Source: Enhygromyxa salina
GTDB lineage: Bacteria > Myxococcota_A > Polyangia > Nannocystales > Nannocystaceae
DNA length: 64,000 bases
Reading direction: 5' to 3'
Assembly (NCBI RefSeq): GCF_002994615.1
Contig: NZ_PVNK01000166.1
Coordinates: forward strand, 39,913 to 103,912
In this document: piece by piece, positions 9,251-17,878 of the stretch
Layout of the letters: every line of letters starts with the position of its first letter
Numbering within the stretch: the stretch's first letter is position 1
Position numbers and translations under genes: made by a program
Notes under the pieces: generated by a model
Database searches by the model: none
The model's input: only the letters and a program-made list of their open reading frames with translations
What the model was told of the DNA's origin: nothing

Positions 9251-11608
9251 TCACTCTTGGGGCCGCACGAACCACGCGGAGGGGACGAGGCCGGCCTCGG
9301 GGAACCCCGGCCCGTAGACGCCCACCTGCAAGCGCTTGGCGTCCTGCGCCTGGAAGAACGCGAGGCGGAAGGGGTGAGCGCCCGCGGCGAGGGCGACCGC
9401 TCCCTCCTCCCTCGCCGGACCGTGGACGCCGTCGTTGTCGACAACCATCTGGTCTCCGATCCACAGCACGCTGCCGTCGTCCGAGATCAGCACGAAGGTG
9501 TAGATGCCGTCGGAGGGGACGCGGATCCAGCCCGTGAACTCGAAGCCGAAGGAGTCCTCCCCTTCGTCCCCGCCCAGCTCGGGCGCGGGCACCACGTCCT
9601 TGGCCCCGGGCTCGGTCGCGAGCATCTCTTGGACCGAGCTCCACTGCCCCTCGTAGACGGCTCGCTCGAGCCCCGGGCTGGTCGCGGGGAGCTCGGCCGC
9701 GGGCCTCAGGCTCGTGCGTGTGTAGGTCGCCCGGGCCAGCTTGGTCATGCGGCCGTCGGGCAACACGCCGCGGGCCGAGACCGTGATCGACTGCCCGAGC
9801 TCCGTGAAGCTCAGGTGCAGGGGCTCCTCGTAGCGTTCGCTCTTGGCCTGGGCCTGGCCCTGGCCCTCGCCTGGGTCCGTACCGTCCAGGGTGTAGCGGA
9901 TCTCGGCGTCGCGGAGGGGCACGGCCAGCTCGATCTCGAGCTCATCGTCGAAGGTCAGCTGATCGCCGTCGAGCCCGTAGACATCGGGGACGCGGTAGTT
10001 GACGTCGAGGTGGTCGAGGTGGACGAGCGCGGCGGGCAAGCGCGTGAGGAAGTCGGACCAGTCCCGGGCTTCGGCGGGGCTCCATACGACCTCCGACAGG
10101 GCGAGGGCGCGGGGGTAGGCCATGTACTCGGCGTGGTCCCAGGTTGAGATGTACTCGGTCCAGAGGTTGGCTTGGGCGCCGAGGATGTGGCCCGCCTCCT
10201 CGCGCGAGAGCTCGCTCGGCACGGGCTCGAAGGCGTAGACCTGCGCCAGCGGGATGTAGCCTCCGATCGCCAGCGGCTCCTGGCTCGGCGGCCCCTGGTA
10301 GTAGTCGAAGTAGACGTGGCTCACCGGGGTCATGATCACGTCGTGGCCCATGCGCGCGGCCTCGATCCCCCCGGCCGTGCCCCGCCACGACATCACCGTG
10401 GCCTCGGGCGCGAGGCCCCCCTCGAGGATCTCGTCCCACCCGATGATGTTGCGATCATGGCTGCGCAGGAAGGACTCGATCCGGTGGATGAAGTAGCTTT
10501 GGAGCTCATCCTCGTCGGCCAGGCCCTCGCGCTGGATCAGCTCCTGCGCGACCTCGCTTTCTTGCCAGCGGAGCTTGGGCGCCTCGTCGCCCCCGATGTG
10601 GATGTAGCGGCTCGGGAACAGCTCCACGACCTCGGCGAGCACGGCCTCGAGGAACTCGAAGGTCGACTCCTTCGGGCAATAGATGTCGGTGAAGACGCCC
10701 CAGGTCGTGCCGACCTCGAAGGGCCCCTCGCTGCACGCGAGCTCGGGGTAGGCGGCCAGCGCGGCCGTGGCGTGGCCAGGTAGCTCGATCTCCGGGATCA
10801 CGGTGACGAAGCGCTCGGCGGCGTAGCGGACGACCTCTCGGATCTCGTCTTTGGTGTAGTGACCACAGTAGGGCGTGCCGTCGCCGACATAGGGGTCGAG
10901 CTGATCCCCGACGACCGTCTGTGCCCGACACGATCCGACCTCGATCAGGCGCGGGTAGCTGTCGATCGGGACACGCCAGCCCTGGTCGTCCGTGAGGTGC
11001 CAGTGGAAGGTGTTGAACTTGAAGCGGCTCATCAGATCGATGTAGCGCTCGACTTGTTCAACCCCGTAGAAGTGTCGGGCCGCGTCGAGGTGGAGCCCGC
11101 GATAGGAGAAGCGCGGAGCATCAGAGATCTCGAGCTCGGGGACCACGACCTCGTCGCCCGCGTCATGCACGAGCTGACGCAGGGTCTGGAGGGCATAGAA
11201 GGCCCCGGCCGGCGAGGCGGCGCGGACGTGGACCTGGCCGTCGGCAGACTGGAGCTCGTAGGACTCGGGATTGGTGAGCGCCGGGTCGATCTCGATCGAG
11301 ATCGCGGCCTCGTCCGAGCCGGCGGGCGCGAAGATCATGTCGCCCTCTTCGCGCCGCTCTTCGATCCAGGCTGTCAGGGCGGGGCTGAGCGCCTCGGCGG
11401 GGTCCCCCGTGACGTGGATCCCGACCGGCTCGGCCAGACGGACCAGACCCTCGCCAGGCTCGAGTTGGGCGGGGAGGGGCAGCACGGCGTTCGAAACGCT
11501 GATCGCCGCGGACGCCGGCGCCGGCGCCGGGGCCGAGGGGGGAGCGGGGCGACACGCGATCAGGGCGAGGCCGAGCAAGGCCGGGGTGATGCGAGCTGCT
11601 TGGGTCAT
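9251..11608 (-). CDS. Beta-N-acetylhexosaminidase, GH20, with chitobiase-C and PA14 domains
   Basis: 785 residues from ATG 11608, chosen because a lipoprotein signal (ALIAC, Cys19) follows at once. Order of domains: Pro/Ala linker, GH20b (about 40-165), GH20 TIM barrel (about 168-525), a chitobiase C-terminal beta domain (about 540-630, with YTLDGTDPG) and a PA14 domain (about 645-785, with DGIYTFVLISDDGS). The catalytic pair is Asp341-Glu342 in HIGGDE, and FHWHLTDDQGWR is the substrate-binding loop. It removes terminal GlcNAc or GalNAc from chitin oligomers or glycans. The PA14 domain likely binds carbohydrate. This suits the lytic, predatory lifestyle of the group. Confidence 0.95.
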   Translation of the reverse strand: MTQAARITPALLGLALIACRPAPPSAPAPAPASAAISVSNAVLPLPAQLEPGEGLVRLAEPVGIHVTGDPAEALSPALTAWIEERREEGDMIFAPAGSDEAAISIEIDPALTNPESYELQSADGQVHVRAASPAGAFYALQTLRQLVHDAGDEVVVPELEISDAPRFSYRGLHLDAARHFYGVEQVERYIDLMSRFKFNTFHWHLTDDQGWRVPIDSYPRLIEVGSCRAQTVVGDQLDPYVGDGTPYCGHYTKDEIREVVRYAAERFVTVIPEIELPGHATAALAAYPELACSEGPFEVGTTWGVFTDIYCPKESTFEFLEAVLAEVVELFPSRYIHIGGDEAPKLRWQESEVAQELIQREGLADEDELQSYFIHRIESFLRSHDRNIIGWDEILEGGLAPEATVMSWRGTAGGIEAARMGHDVIMTPVSHVYFDYYQGPPSQEPLAIGGYIPLAQVYAFEPVPSELSREEAGHILGAQANLWTEYISTWDHAEYMAYPRALALSEVVWSPAEARDWSDFLTRLPAALVHLDHLDVNYRVPDVYGLDGDQLTFDDELEIELAVPLRDAEIRYTLDGTDPGEGQGQAQAKSERYEEPLHLSFTELGQSITVSARGVLPDGRMTKLARATYTRTSLRPAAELPATSPGLERAVYEGQWSSVQEMLATEPGAKDVVPAPELGGDEGEDSFGFEFTGWIRVPSDGIYTFVLISDDGSVLWIGDQMVVDNDGVHGPAREEGAVALAAGAHPFRLAFFQAQDAKRLQVGVYGPGFPEAGLVPSAWFVRPQE

Positions 11609-11828
11609 GCTGTATTCGCGTGACACATCCGGGATCGTAGCAGAGCTCCTGCCTGGCCCTGCGCTCGCCGCTCGGCTTCTTCTGCGGCAACTGGAACGCG
11701 TGAGAGGCGCGAGCTCAGGCCAGCTCGGGGCTCTCGGAACTCGCCCTTCGACCTCCCCGCGGCCCAAGGCGCGCTCGAGCTCGCTCGAGGTGGAGGCGAG
11801 CACCGCGAGTTCGCACCCAACTGCCCTC

Positions 11829-11895
11829 GACAAAAATTTCCGGCGCGAGATGACACCATGGGTTGCACCACCATGGGTTGCACCGCGGGCTCTTG
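11829..11895. repeat. Degenerate copy of the hairpin repeat, with a 15-bp tandem duplication
   Basis: The stretch CCGGCGCGAGATGACAC (from 11841) and the following bases resemble the right arm of the 162-bp hairpin repeats at 23659 and 24520 (CCGGCGCGAGGCGACAC). Inside it, the 15-mer ACCATGGGTTGCACC occurs twice in direct succession (11855-11869 and 11870-11884). It lies in the roughly 315-bp gap between the hexosaminidase and the RiPP operon end; no gene is seen in the rest of that gap. Confidence 0.55.
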
Positions 11896-11924
11896 GGCTC
11901 GCCCCTTGATGCTGGACCTTGGCA

Positions 11925-13133
11925 TCACTCGGAGTCGTTGAGGCGGACCACCCGCAGGAGACCATCACGCAACAAACTCGCAGCGAGGCTCGTCTGCTGT
12001 TCGGCGTCGAGCCCGGGCAAGTCCTCCACGCAAAATGGACCGTCGGCGTCGAGGATGAACAACATCGCCTCGCGATATTCGTCAGGCGCTTGCAGCAGGG
12101 ACTGACAGAACTGCAGTCCAATCCCCGTCTGCGTCGGGACAAGCCGCGCATGCAGGTGGCGCTTTCGCTCCAGTCGAGTTTTGGGGGCGAGAGCCTGTAG
12201 GCCGTCGATCGATGCAACGAACTCACCGGTGCCCGCGCTGCGCCCACGACTGATAAAATCATCCTCGAGCAGGCTAAAGGCGGCTTCCGCGGAGCCGTCG
12301 GTCCCCACCAGTTCGATGAGCCTGTCGAGGACTGAGCTGAGTTGATCGAAGTCGACCGGCCGCCGCAGGTACCCGAATGGCAGGGGGGCACGGAATTCCG
12401 GGTGAACACGGCAGAGCGCGTCGATCGCTGTCCTCAGCAGGTCCCGACCTGTGGGCGCGTGAACTCCGAACGTCAGGTGCAAGGATGAACCGTCTTCGGT
12501 CTCAGCCTCGTGAATCCATCCGCGTGGGATATAAAGCACGTCCCCAGGTTCGAGTTGGATATTATCCGGGGGCGGAAGCTTCTCCCGCCGAAAGGGATCT
12601 CCGTTGGTCAGTTGTGGCAGCGGGCAGGCCGCGTCTGCCCCGTAGACGCGCCAGAGCTTCTTGCCCGCAACCTGGGCCACGATCACGTCGTGGGTGTCGT
12701 AGTGAGGCTTAAAGCCCTGCGCTCCCGGTGGGGTTAGGTATGCGTTGGCCTCGACGGGATAGCTCATTCGCTCTTGCATGGACTGTATGAGCAGCCCTAC
12801 CGTAGGCGAGTAGTCCTGGACGTTGTTGACAATGATAGTGTGGCCGTTAGCGTAGAGTCGTCGAATTCGGTCGATGTCCAGGCGTCCGCCTCGCCCAAAG
12901 GGAACCTCGACAGCTGTGCTGGCTCGACTCGATGCGAGACGAATTGATGGCGGCTTTGGCTGGCCGTACTCGAGCACCAACTCGAGGTCCCGGAAGCTGA
13001 ACAGTGGATCGAAATATCCTGGCCGTTTGGTTGCGAGCAAGCTTGGGTGTTTTTGCCACACCTTCGCGCTGAACTCGTCGACAGAGAACGGCGAGAACAG
13101 CCAGTCAAGGGAGAACGTTGTCGGAGTTGTCAC
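11925..13133 (-). CDS. JmjC/cupin-type 2-oxoglutarate- and Fe(II)-dependent oxygenase of the RiPP operon
   Basis: 402 residues. The cupin has the ROX/NO66-like JmjC signature: iron ligands His144-x-Asp146 (KPHYDTHDV), then VAQVAGKKLWRVYG, and the distal His208 in LEPGDVLYIPRGWIHEAE. The C-terminal ~190 residues look helical, as in the dimerisation and winged-helix parts of that family. Known members hydroxylate protein side chains. Its start overlaps the radical SAM gene by 29 bp, so it is the last gene of a four-gene operon with a precursor peptide; hydroxylation of the cyclised peptide is the likely job (inference). It has lower-GC patches than its housekeeping neighbours, in keeping with transfer. 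Confidence 0.88.
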   Translation of the reverse strand: MTTPTTFSLDWLFSPFSVDEFSAKVWQKHPSLLATKRPGYFDPLFSFRDLELVLEYGQPKPPSIRLASSRASTAVEVPFGRGGRLDIDRIRRLYANGHTIIVNNVQDYSPTVGLLIQSMQERMSYPVEANAYLTPPGAQGFKPHYDTHDVIVAQVAGKKLWRVYGADAACPLPQLTNGDPFRREKLPPPDNIQLEPGDVLYIPRGWIHEAETEDGSSLHLTFGVHAPTGRDLLRTAIDALCRVHPEFRAPLPFGYLRRPVDFDQLSSVLDRLIELVGTDGSAEAAFSLLEDDFISRGRSAGTGEFVASIDGLQALAPKTRLERKRHLHARLVPTQTGIGLQFCQSLLQAPDEYREAMLFILDADGPFCVEDLPGLDAEQQTSLAASLLRDGLLRVVRLNDSE

Positions 13134-14355
13134 CGAACCTCCTTGCGATCTCCTCTGCAGGGTAGCCGTTTTGCCGCAGCAGGTCGCACATTTTGGCGTA
13201 GAAGACTTTGTACGAGTCGCAGTAGATTGATGGGTTGTTGAAGCCCGTCTGCCGGGTGTAGCGGTTCTCGAGATCCCCGCCCCGACAGATCGTTCGCCAG
13301 CGACACGAGCGGCAAGCCTCGGGGAGTTCGTGACTCAAAGACTCGATCTCGAGGAAGATCGGATCGGACAGAACCTCGCGGACCGTAGAGGAGGCGATCG
13401 GGTGCACCGCGGTCGAGGAGTACCACTCGAGTGCAGGGATATACGAGTCGTCTACTGTGACTGTGCCGTCGCTGCGGGCGATGAGCACCTGAACATCCTT
13501 GCGTGGCCGAACGACGGGGCCTGGCGCTACGCCAACGAGGAAATGCCGGAGCGCATTGTCGATAAAGCGAATCCGGATCCGCGGGTTGTCCTCGGCCAGC
13601 CATGACTCGAACAGTTCGAACATGCGATCACCGTACTTGGCCGCATGCCCGCTCGCGCGAAACTCAGTGTCGTCGGCGTTTCGATCGGGCAACAAAAAAC
13701 CCATGGACTCGACCCCCAGTTCGCGGAAATAGGTGTAGGACTCATGGTAGTCTACACGGTGGTCCATCACGCTGATCGTCGACGGGAGGCGTGCGGGGTC
13801 GCCGGCCGCAGAGTCGACGAGGGTGCGAATGGTCGCTTCGGTGACGGCGAAGGTCGAGCGACCGGCGTGATCGAGTCGATGACGGTCGTGTGCCTCGCGC
13901 TTTCCGTCCACGCTGACGCCGACGGTGACCTCGTGTTGCCGAAACAAGTCAACCCAGTGCTGGTTTAGAATCGTGCCGTTGGTCTGGATGGAGAAGGTGA
14001 TGTGCGCTACGGGGGCGACCTTGCGACGAAGGGTGGCGCACATCTTGTCGAAGACCGCGGGTTGCACGAGCATCGGCTCACCGCCGTGGAAGGCGATCTT
14101 GACCCGCGTGACTCCCAGTTCAGCGCATCCGTGGGCGAGCCAGTCTCCAAGCTGTTCGGTGAGGCGGACCGACGCCCTCGCGGGACGCGAGAGGGCGGTG
14201 TCTTCGCCCATGTTGAAGTAGTAGCAGTACGTGCAGTTGATGTTGCAACGCTCGGCGACTTTGTAGACGATCTGAAGGCACTCGATTGAATCGGGCTCCG
14301 CCGGGTTCCAGTTCCCGCGTGCGCGCAGATCGTTCGATGCTTGCTCAGTCATCAT
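13105..14355 (-). CDS. Radical SAM/SPASM peptide maturase (candidate three-residue cyclophane-forming enzyme)
   Basis: 416 residues. The radical SAM cluster is Cys37-x3-Cys41-x2-Cys44 (CNINCTYCYYF), with the SAM-binding FHGGEP at about 89-94. A SPASM-type C-terminus supplies Cys348, Cys351, Cys357 and Cys379 (CRSCRWRTIC and NNPSIYC). The GFNNPSIYC ending is typical, as I recall, of maturases that link an aromatic ring to a beta carbon two residues on (triceptide type). Its start overlaps the peptidase gene by 4 bp (ATGA), and an adjacent ORF encodes a peptide with repeated aromatic-X-Gln motifs. A sactipeptide-type role cannot be ruled out, but the precursor has no Cys. Confidence 0.88.
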   Translation of the reverse strand: MMTEQASNDLRARGNWNPAEPDSIECLQIVYKVAERCNINCTYCYYFNMGEDTALSRPARASVRLTEQLGDWLAHGCAELGVTRVKIAFHGGEPMLVQPAVFDKMCATLRRKVAPVAHITFSIQTNGTILNQHWVDLFRQHEVTVGVSVDGKREAHDRHRLDHAGRSTFAVTEATIRTLVDSAAGDPARLPSTISVMDHRVDYHESYTYFRELGVESMGFLLPDRNADDTEFRASGHAAKYGDRMFELFESWLAEDNPRIRIRFIDNALRHFLVGVAPGPVVRPRKDVQVLIARSDGTVTVDDSYIPALEWYSSTAVHPIASSTVREVLSDPIFLEIESLSHELPEACRSCRWRTICRGGDLENRYTRQTGFNNPSIYCDSYKVFYAKMCDLLRQNGYPAEEIARRFGDNSDNVLP

Positions 14356-15800
14356 GGTTGTTCTGGCGGTAGGACGATGTCCAGCGCCTGGAGGCCCGCT
14401 TCTCGCTCGTAAATCGGCTCGAGACCGAAGATCTGCAACAGCTCGATCGTCGCCGTGTCTGGATCGGTGTGCGACTCGCTTGTGAATCGCTGAATCGCGG
14501 CGAGGATCGTCTCGTCGATCCCCTCTTTGCGCAGAACGTAGAGGTAGAACGAGGTGTCAACCCTCGCGCCCTGGGACTCGGCGCCCGCTAGCAGGTCACG
14601 CCAGAACCCAAAGAAATCATGGTTCGGGATGATATTCAGGGTGCCGAGCGAGAGTAACTCGCCGCACGCGTGGGCGCCTTGGAGTTGGTCGAGGGGCCCC
14701 TGAGCGAGTTCCTGCGCACATTGGTGCTGCACGCGAGCATATCGTCGCTGCAGCCCACGCTGGTCGATTAGGCTGAGGTCCGCAAGAACGATGGTCGCCA
14801 TCATGTCTGCCGCGCCTTCGAGCGGCCACTCCTCGATAGGGACCCCGGGACGCAACTGGAAGTGATGCGCTCGCTCGTGCGCGAAGAACCAGATGAGGTC
14901 TGCCAAGACCTCTTGATTTGGCTGCAGGTATCGAGTTCCCAGGATGGACATCGCTATTTGCGAGCCCTCGGCCCGCCCGGTGTTGTGCCATTCTTCTCCG
15001 GGACCCTCCCACGCGAGCAGATTTACCGCATCGGGGATGTCAGTCTGCCAGCGACCTTTGAGTGCCTCGTCCACTGCGGCCAGGTTTTTTGGGACTCCGA
15101 CGCGTAGCCACTCCGGCAGGCCGGGGTCGACCACCATGATCGACGCGTCGGTGCGAATTACAGGAATCGGACCGTCGTAAATATAGGGCCCTGCGCCGAG
15201 GTGTGCAGTCACTGTCACCCGCTCGGGCGTTTCCCTTCGATCCGTCACGATCGGCCCGTTGGCCTCAAATGTTACGAATACCGGTGGTTGTTGACCATGC
15301 CACAGGCTCAAATCTCCATGTAGGGCCTCAGCAGCCACGCGGCTGTCGACGGTGAGCAGCGCCAATTGTCCAGAATAGAAAGCCAGGCTGTTGTCCGAGA
15401 ACTTCAAAAACGGCCGTGTACCGGCTACGCGCGAGCTCGGTCGCCGAATTTGCAGGCGAACCTCTTGTGCGGGGACTTCGAAAAACAGCCCGTCGAGGCC
15501 GTCGAGGTTCTCCAGTTGGACTCCCTCGTCCAAGGGCGTCCAGTACGACGTCCGATAATCCCCGTGCGCCGTGTCGAACAGCAGAGCTGTCTGTGGCTCG
15601 GAGAACCGGTAGTGAACGATCCAGACGTCGCCCTCTCGGGTGAGCGTCGCAGCGAATCCTTGCTGTTCTTCCGCCGGCGCCCGATTTGCGGGGGTGTCGG
15701 ACGCGACCCGAGCGTGGTCGCATGCAACCACGGACGCCATCGCCAGCCAACCAGTGGCCAACGCTTCGACGTAGAGTCGTGCACGACGCGAGCGCAACAC
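14352..15800 (-). CDS. Predicted secreted zinc metallopeptidase (M61/M1-like gluzincin) of the RiPP operon
   Basis: 482 residues. An N-terminal membrane signal ends in a lipobox-like SVVAC (Cys27). Residues 50-200 form a beta-rich domain like the N-terminal part of M61 enzymes. The zinc site is His308-Glu-Arg-Ala-His312 (FFAHERAHHFQ), and a downstream EGAAD at Glu328 fits the third ligand of gluzincins. It starts 5 bp after the precursor stop and overlaps the maturase by 4 bp, so it belongs to the same transcript. It may remove the leader or follower after export, or be the self-protection or target-side component. The family match is by motif only. Confidence 0.75.
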   Translation of the reverse strand: MLRSRRARLYVEALATGWLAMASVVACDHARVASDTPANRAPAEEQQGFAATLTREGDVWIVHYRFSEPQTALLFDTAHGDYRTSYWTPLDEGVQLENLDGLDGLFFEVPAQEVRLQIRRPSSRVAGTRPFLKFSDNSLAFYSGQLALLTVDSRVAAEALHGDLSLWHGQQPPVFVTFEANGPIVTDRRETPERVTVTAHLGAGPYIYDGPIPVIRTDASIMVVDPGLPEWLRVGVPKNLAAVDEALKGRWQTDIPDAVNLLAWEGPGEEWHNTGRAEGSQIAMSILGTRYLQPNQEVLADLIWFFAHERAHHFQLRPGVPIEEWPLEGAADMMATIVLADLSLIDQRGLQRRYARVQHQCAQELAQGPLDQLQGAHACGELLSLGTLNIIPNHDFFGFWRDLLAGAESQGARVDTSFYLYVLRKEGIDETILAAIQRFTSESHTDPDTATIELLQIFGLEPIYEREAGLQALDIVLPPEQP

Positions 15801-15805
15801 TGTGA

Positions 15806-15997
15806 TCAGCTGTTTCGACTCTTGAGCACCTTGGACAGAGTGACAACGTCCAGGATGCCACGCTCGACCATGGAACTGGCCGATTGGTTGTAGTCGCCAC
15901 TGTTTTGGTTGTGGTTGCCTCCCCCCGACTGGGTGTAGCCGCCGTCTCGATCTGCTGTGGAAATGGTTTGGAGTTCGTCTTTCCTGCCGGCAGCCAT
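15806..15997 (-). CDS. Candidate RiPP precursor peptide with three (Tyr/His)-X-Gln motifs
   Basis: 63 residues from ATG 15997, preceded by a GAGAAAG sequence that may serve as ribosome-binding site; an upstream in-frame ATG at 16039 is possible. The N-terminal 20 residues are charged (MAAGRKDELQTISTADRDGG). The middle holds three similar motifs separated by Gly/Ser/Asn: Tyr21-Thr-Gln-Ser, His29-Asn-Gln-Asn and Tyr36-Asn-Gln-Ser. The C-terminal 21 residues form an amphipathic basic helix (ILDVVTLSKVLKSR). Each aromatic residue is followed by X-Gln, as expected for three-residue cyclophane cores in which the ring is joined to the third residue. It is the first gene of the operon. No Cys is present. 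Confidence 0.75.
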   Translation of the reverse strand: MAAGRKDELQTISTADRDGGYTQSGGGNHNQNSGDYNQSASSMVERGILDVVTLSKVLKSRNS

Positions 15998-16234
15998 GCG
16001 TGTCTTTCTCAGGCTAGAGTTTGCACGGGGTTTGCGCACCCTGTCAAGAGGTCCTTCGCGTTATGCGGGGGTGTGGCACTGTTGCGGTCGAAGTCATGAT
16101 GGAGCGTACGGCGCCGTGCCCGGCGGCTTGGATGCCTCACCCAGGCCGTCGTGCCCGGTCGGAGGTCGGGGCGGGCTCCTGCCAGCACCACCCGCACGCG
16201 GTGGTGATCGTGTTAGGGTCGCCATTCCTCGCTG

Positions 16235-16241
16235 AGGAGGT
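16235..16241 (+). promoter_or_regulatory. Perfect Shine-Dalgarno sequence (AGGAGGT)
   Basis: AGGAGGT lies 5 bp before ATG 16247 and fixes that start. Most genes in this window have weak ribosome-binding sites, so this one should be translated strongly. Confidence 0.8.
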
Positions 16242-16246
16242 ATTTC

Positions 16247-17731
16247 ATGGCTGCATCCAATCGTCCCTTCATGTTCTCCTTGATCCCGCTGCTGTGCCTG
16301 ACCGCCTGCCCCAACGATGGCGGCGCGGGTGGTTTCACGGCGGGTCTCGACACCAACAGCGCTGAAACGGGCAGCGCTGATGCGGGCAGCAACAGCGACG
16401 GCGATGCCGATACCGGCGACGGCGATGGCGATGGCGATGGCGATGGCGATGGCGATGGCGATGGTGACCCCGGCGACGGTGATGGCGACGCCGACACCGG
16501 CAACACGAAGTTCGACCTCGCGCCGGTCGGCGACGCCGGTGGGGGGCAAGGCGGCTTCGGACCCGGCTCGTGCCGCTCATCCGAGACCTACGGGGCATCC
16601 GGCAATTTCCCCGCGTTCGAAGACCCTGCCTATGCAGACTTCCTCGACCGGACCGTAGCGATCGTCACGCACAACAACTGGGACGGGCCGCCCAACAATT
16701 TCTCGCTGACGATCGTCGACATCTCGGGCGACCCGCCGCCGCCCAACATGAACTACCTCGCGCCGCTCTACCACCGACCCGAGTGGACGCTGACCGGGGC
16801 GCTCGGCAAGAACTTCGGACTCACGCTCGACTCGTACGGCAACATCTACCTCGCGGCCACGACGGTGTGGGGCGCCAACCCGACGCCCGACGAGATCAAG
16901 CGGATCGACGGCGTCACCGGTGAGATCACGGTCTTTGCGACCTTGCCCAACAGCGGTCCCGCGTTCGGCAACATCAACTACGACTGCGTCAGCGAGAGCT
17001 TCTACGTGTCCAACCACGAAGACGGCCGCATCTACCAGATCGACATGGACGGCGACATCGTCAGCACCTACAAGCACTCGACCGGCGACGTGACGATCGG
17101 CCCCGCCAATGACCCCGGTGAGCCCGACGGCCAATTCGTGCCGCGGGGCGAACGCCCCTGGGCGGTCCAGTCCCACGCCGGCCGGCTGTATTACAGCATC
17201 TGGGGCAACTCAAACGACCACTCGGTCTGGTCGGTCGCCTACGAAGGCGACGACGGCATCATCGATCCTGGGACCGCGAAGATGGAGTTCATGAGCCCGG
17301 GCTCACAGCCGGTCTCGGACCTCAGCTTCGCCCACTCCGGCTGGATGCTCATCGCCCAACGAACGATGAGCGGCGACATGCAGACCGGCGCACACCAGTC
17401 GACGACCTTCGAGTACGACTATCAAGATGGCGAGTGGGTCTCGCAAGGCACCACCTACATCGTCGGCGAACTGTTGCCCTATAGCGCGACGGGCGGGGTC
17501 GATCACGACTTCGTCGACAACGGCTATGTGTGGATGACGGGCGACGCACTCGACTTCTACACGCCCGACGTCGTTTACGGTCTACAGGGCACCCCCTATG
17601 GCGGTGGCGGCATCGAGGTCAGCACCATCATCGACCTCGATCACGAGGTCGCGCAGCAGGACAAGACGGTCTACGGCGACGTTGAGCTGCCGATCCCCGG
17701 CGACGTCAGCCCGGTTCCGCCACCCGGCTGA
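16247..17731 (+). CDS. Lipoprotein with GD-repeat linker and beta-propeller-like domain
   Basis: 494 residues. The signal peptide ends in a lipobox (LCLTAC). A linker of alternating Gly-Asp follows at about residues 48-85, a hallmark of surface lipoproteins in this clade. The remaining ~400 residues repeat NHL/SMP-30-like blades: FGLTLDSYGNIYLAAT, FGNINYDCVSESFYVSNHE, RLYYSIWGN, and SDLSFAHSGWMLIAQ. The shape suggests a six-bladed propeller displayed outside the cell for binding or hydrolysis of small ligands. No catalytic site could be assigned. It is divergent from the RiPP operon, with about 250 bp between them holding both promoters. Confidence 0.8.
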   Translation: MAASNRPFMFSLIPLLCLTACPNDGGAGGFTAGLDTNSAETGSADAGSNSDGDADTGDGDGDGDGDGDGDGDGDPGDGDGDADTGNTKFDLAPVGDAGGGQGGFGPGSCRSSETYGASGNFPAFEDPAYADFLDRTVAIVTHNNWDGPPNNFSLTIVDISGDPPPPNMNYLAPLYHRPEWTLTGALGKNFGLTLDSYGNIYLAATTVWGANPTPDEIKRIDGVTGEITVFATLPNSGPAFGNINYDCVSESFYVSNHEDGRIYQIDMDGDIVSTYKHSTGDVTIGPANDPGEPDGQFVPRGERPWAVQSHAGRLYYSIWGNSNDHSVWSVAYEGDDGIIDPGTAKMEFMSPGSQPVSDLSFAHSGWMLIAQRTMSGDMQTGAHQSTTFEYDYQDGEWVSQGTTYIVGELLPYSATGGVDHDFVDNGYVWMTGDALDFYTPDVVYGLQGTPYGGGGIEVSTIIDLDHEVAQQDKTVYGDVELPIPGDVSPVPPPG

Positions 17732-17817
17732 CTCGAGCGGACCCCCAAGCTCAGCCCTTCGCAGCTGGGACGGCGCGCTCGCGTTGGCCGGATCTGGATC
17801 GACCTACAGACCGAGGG

Positions 17818-17850
17818 GCGCCCGGGTCCACCGTGTTGGAACCCGGGCGC
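17818..17850. terminator. Hairpin between convergent genes
   Basis: Perfect 10-bp arms GCGCCCGGGT and ACCCGGGCGC enclose a 13-base loop. It lies midway between two convergent genes and has no U-tract, so it may be a bidirectional stem-type terminator. Confidence 0.6.
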
Positions 17851-17878
17851 TGAAGGACGCGCGACGCGAAGAGGCGTC

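Noticed and set aside
11609..12409. N-terminal extension of the GH20 enzyme
   Set aside because: It would overlap the JmjC gene, and a lipoprotein signal starts at the ATG at 11608.
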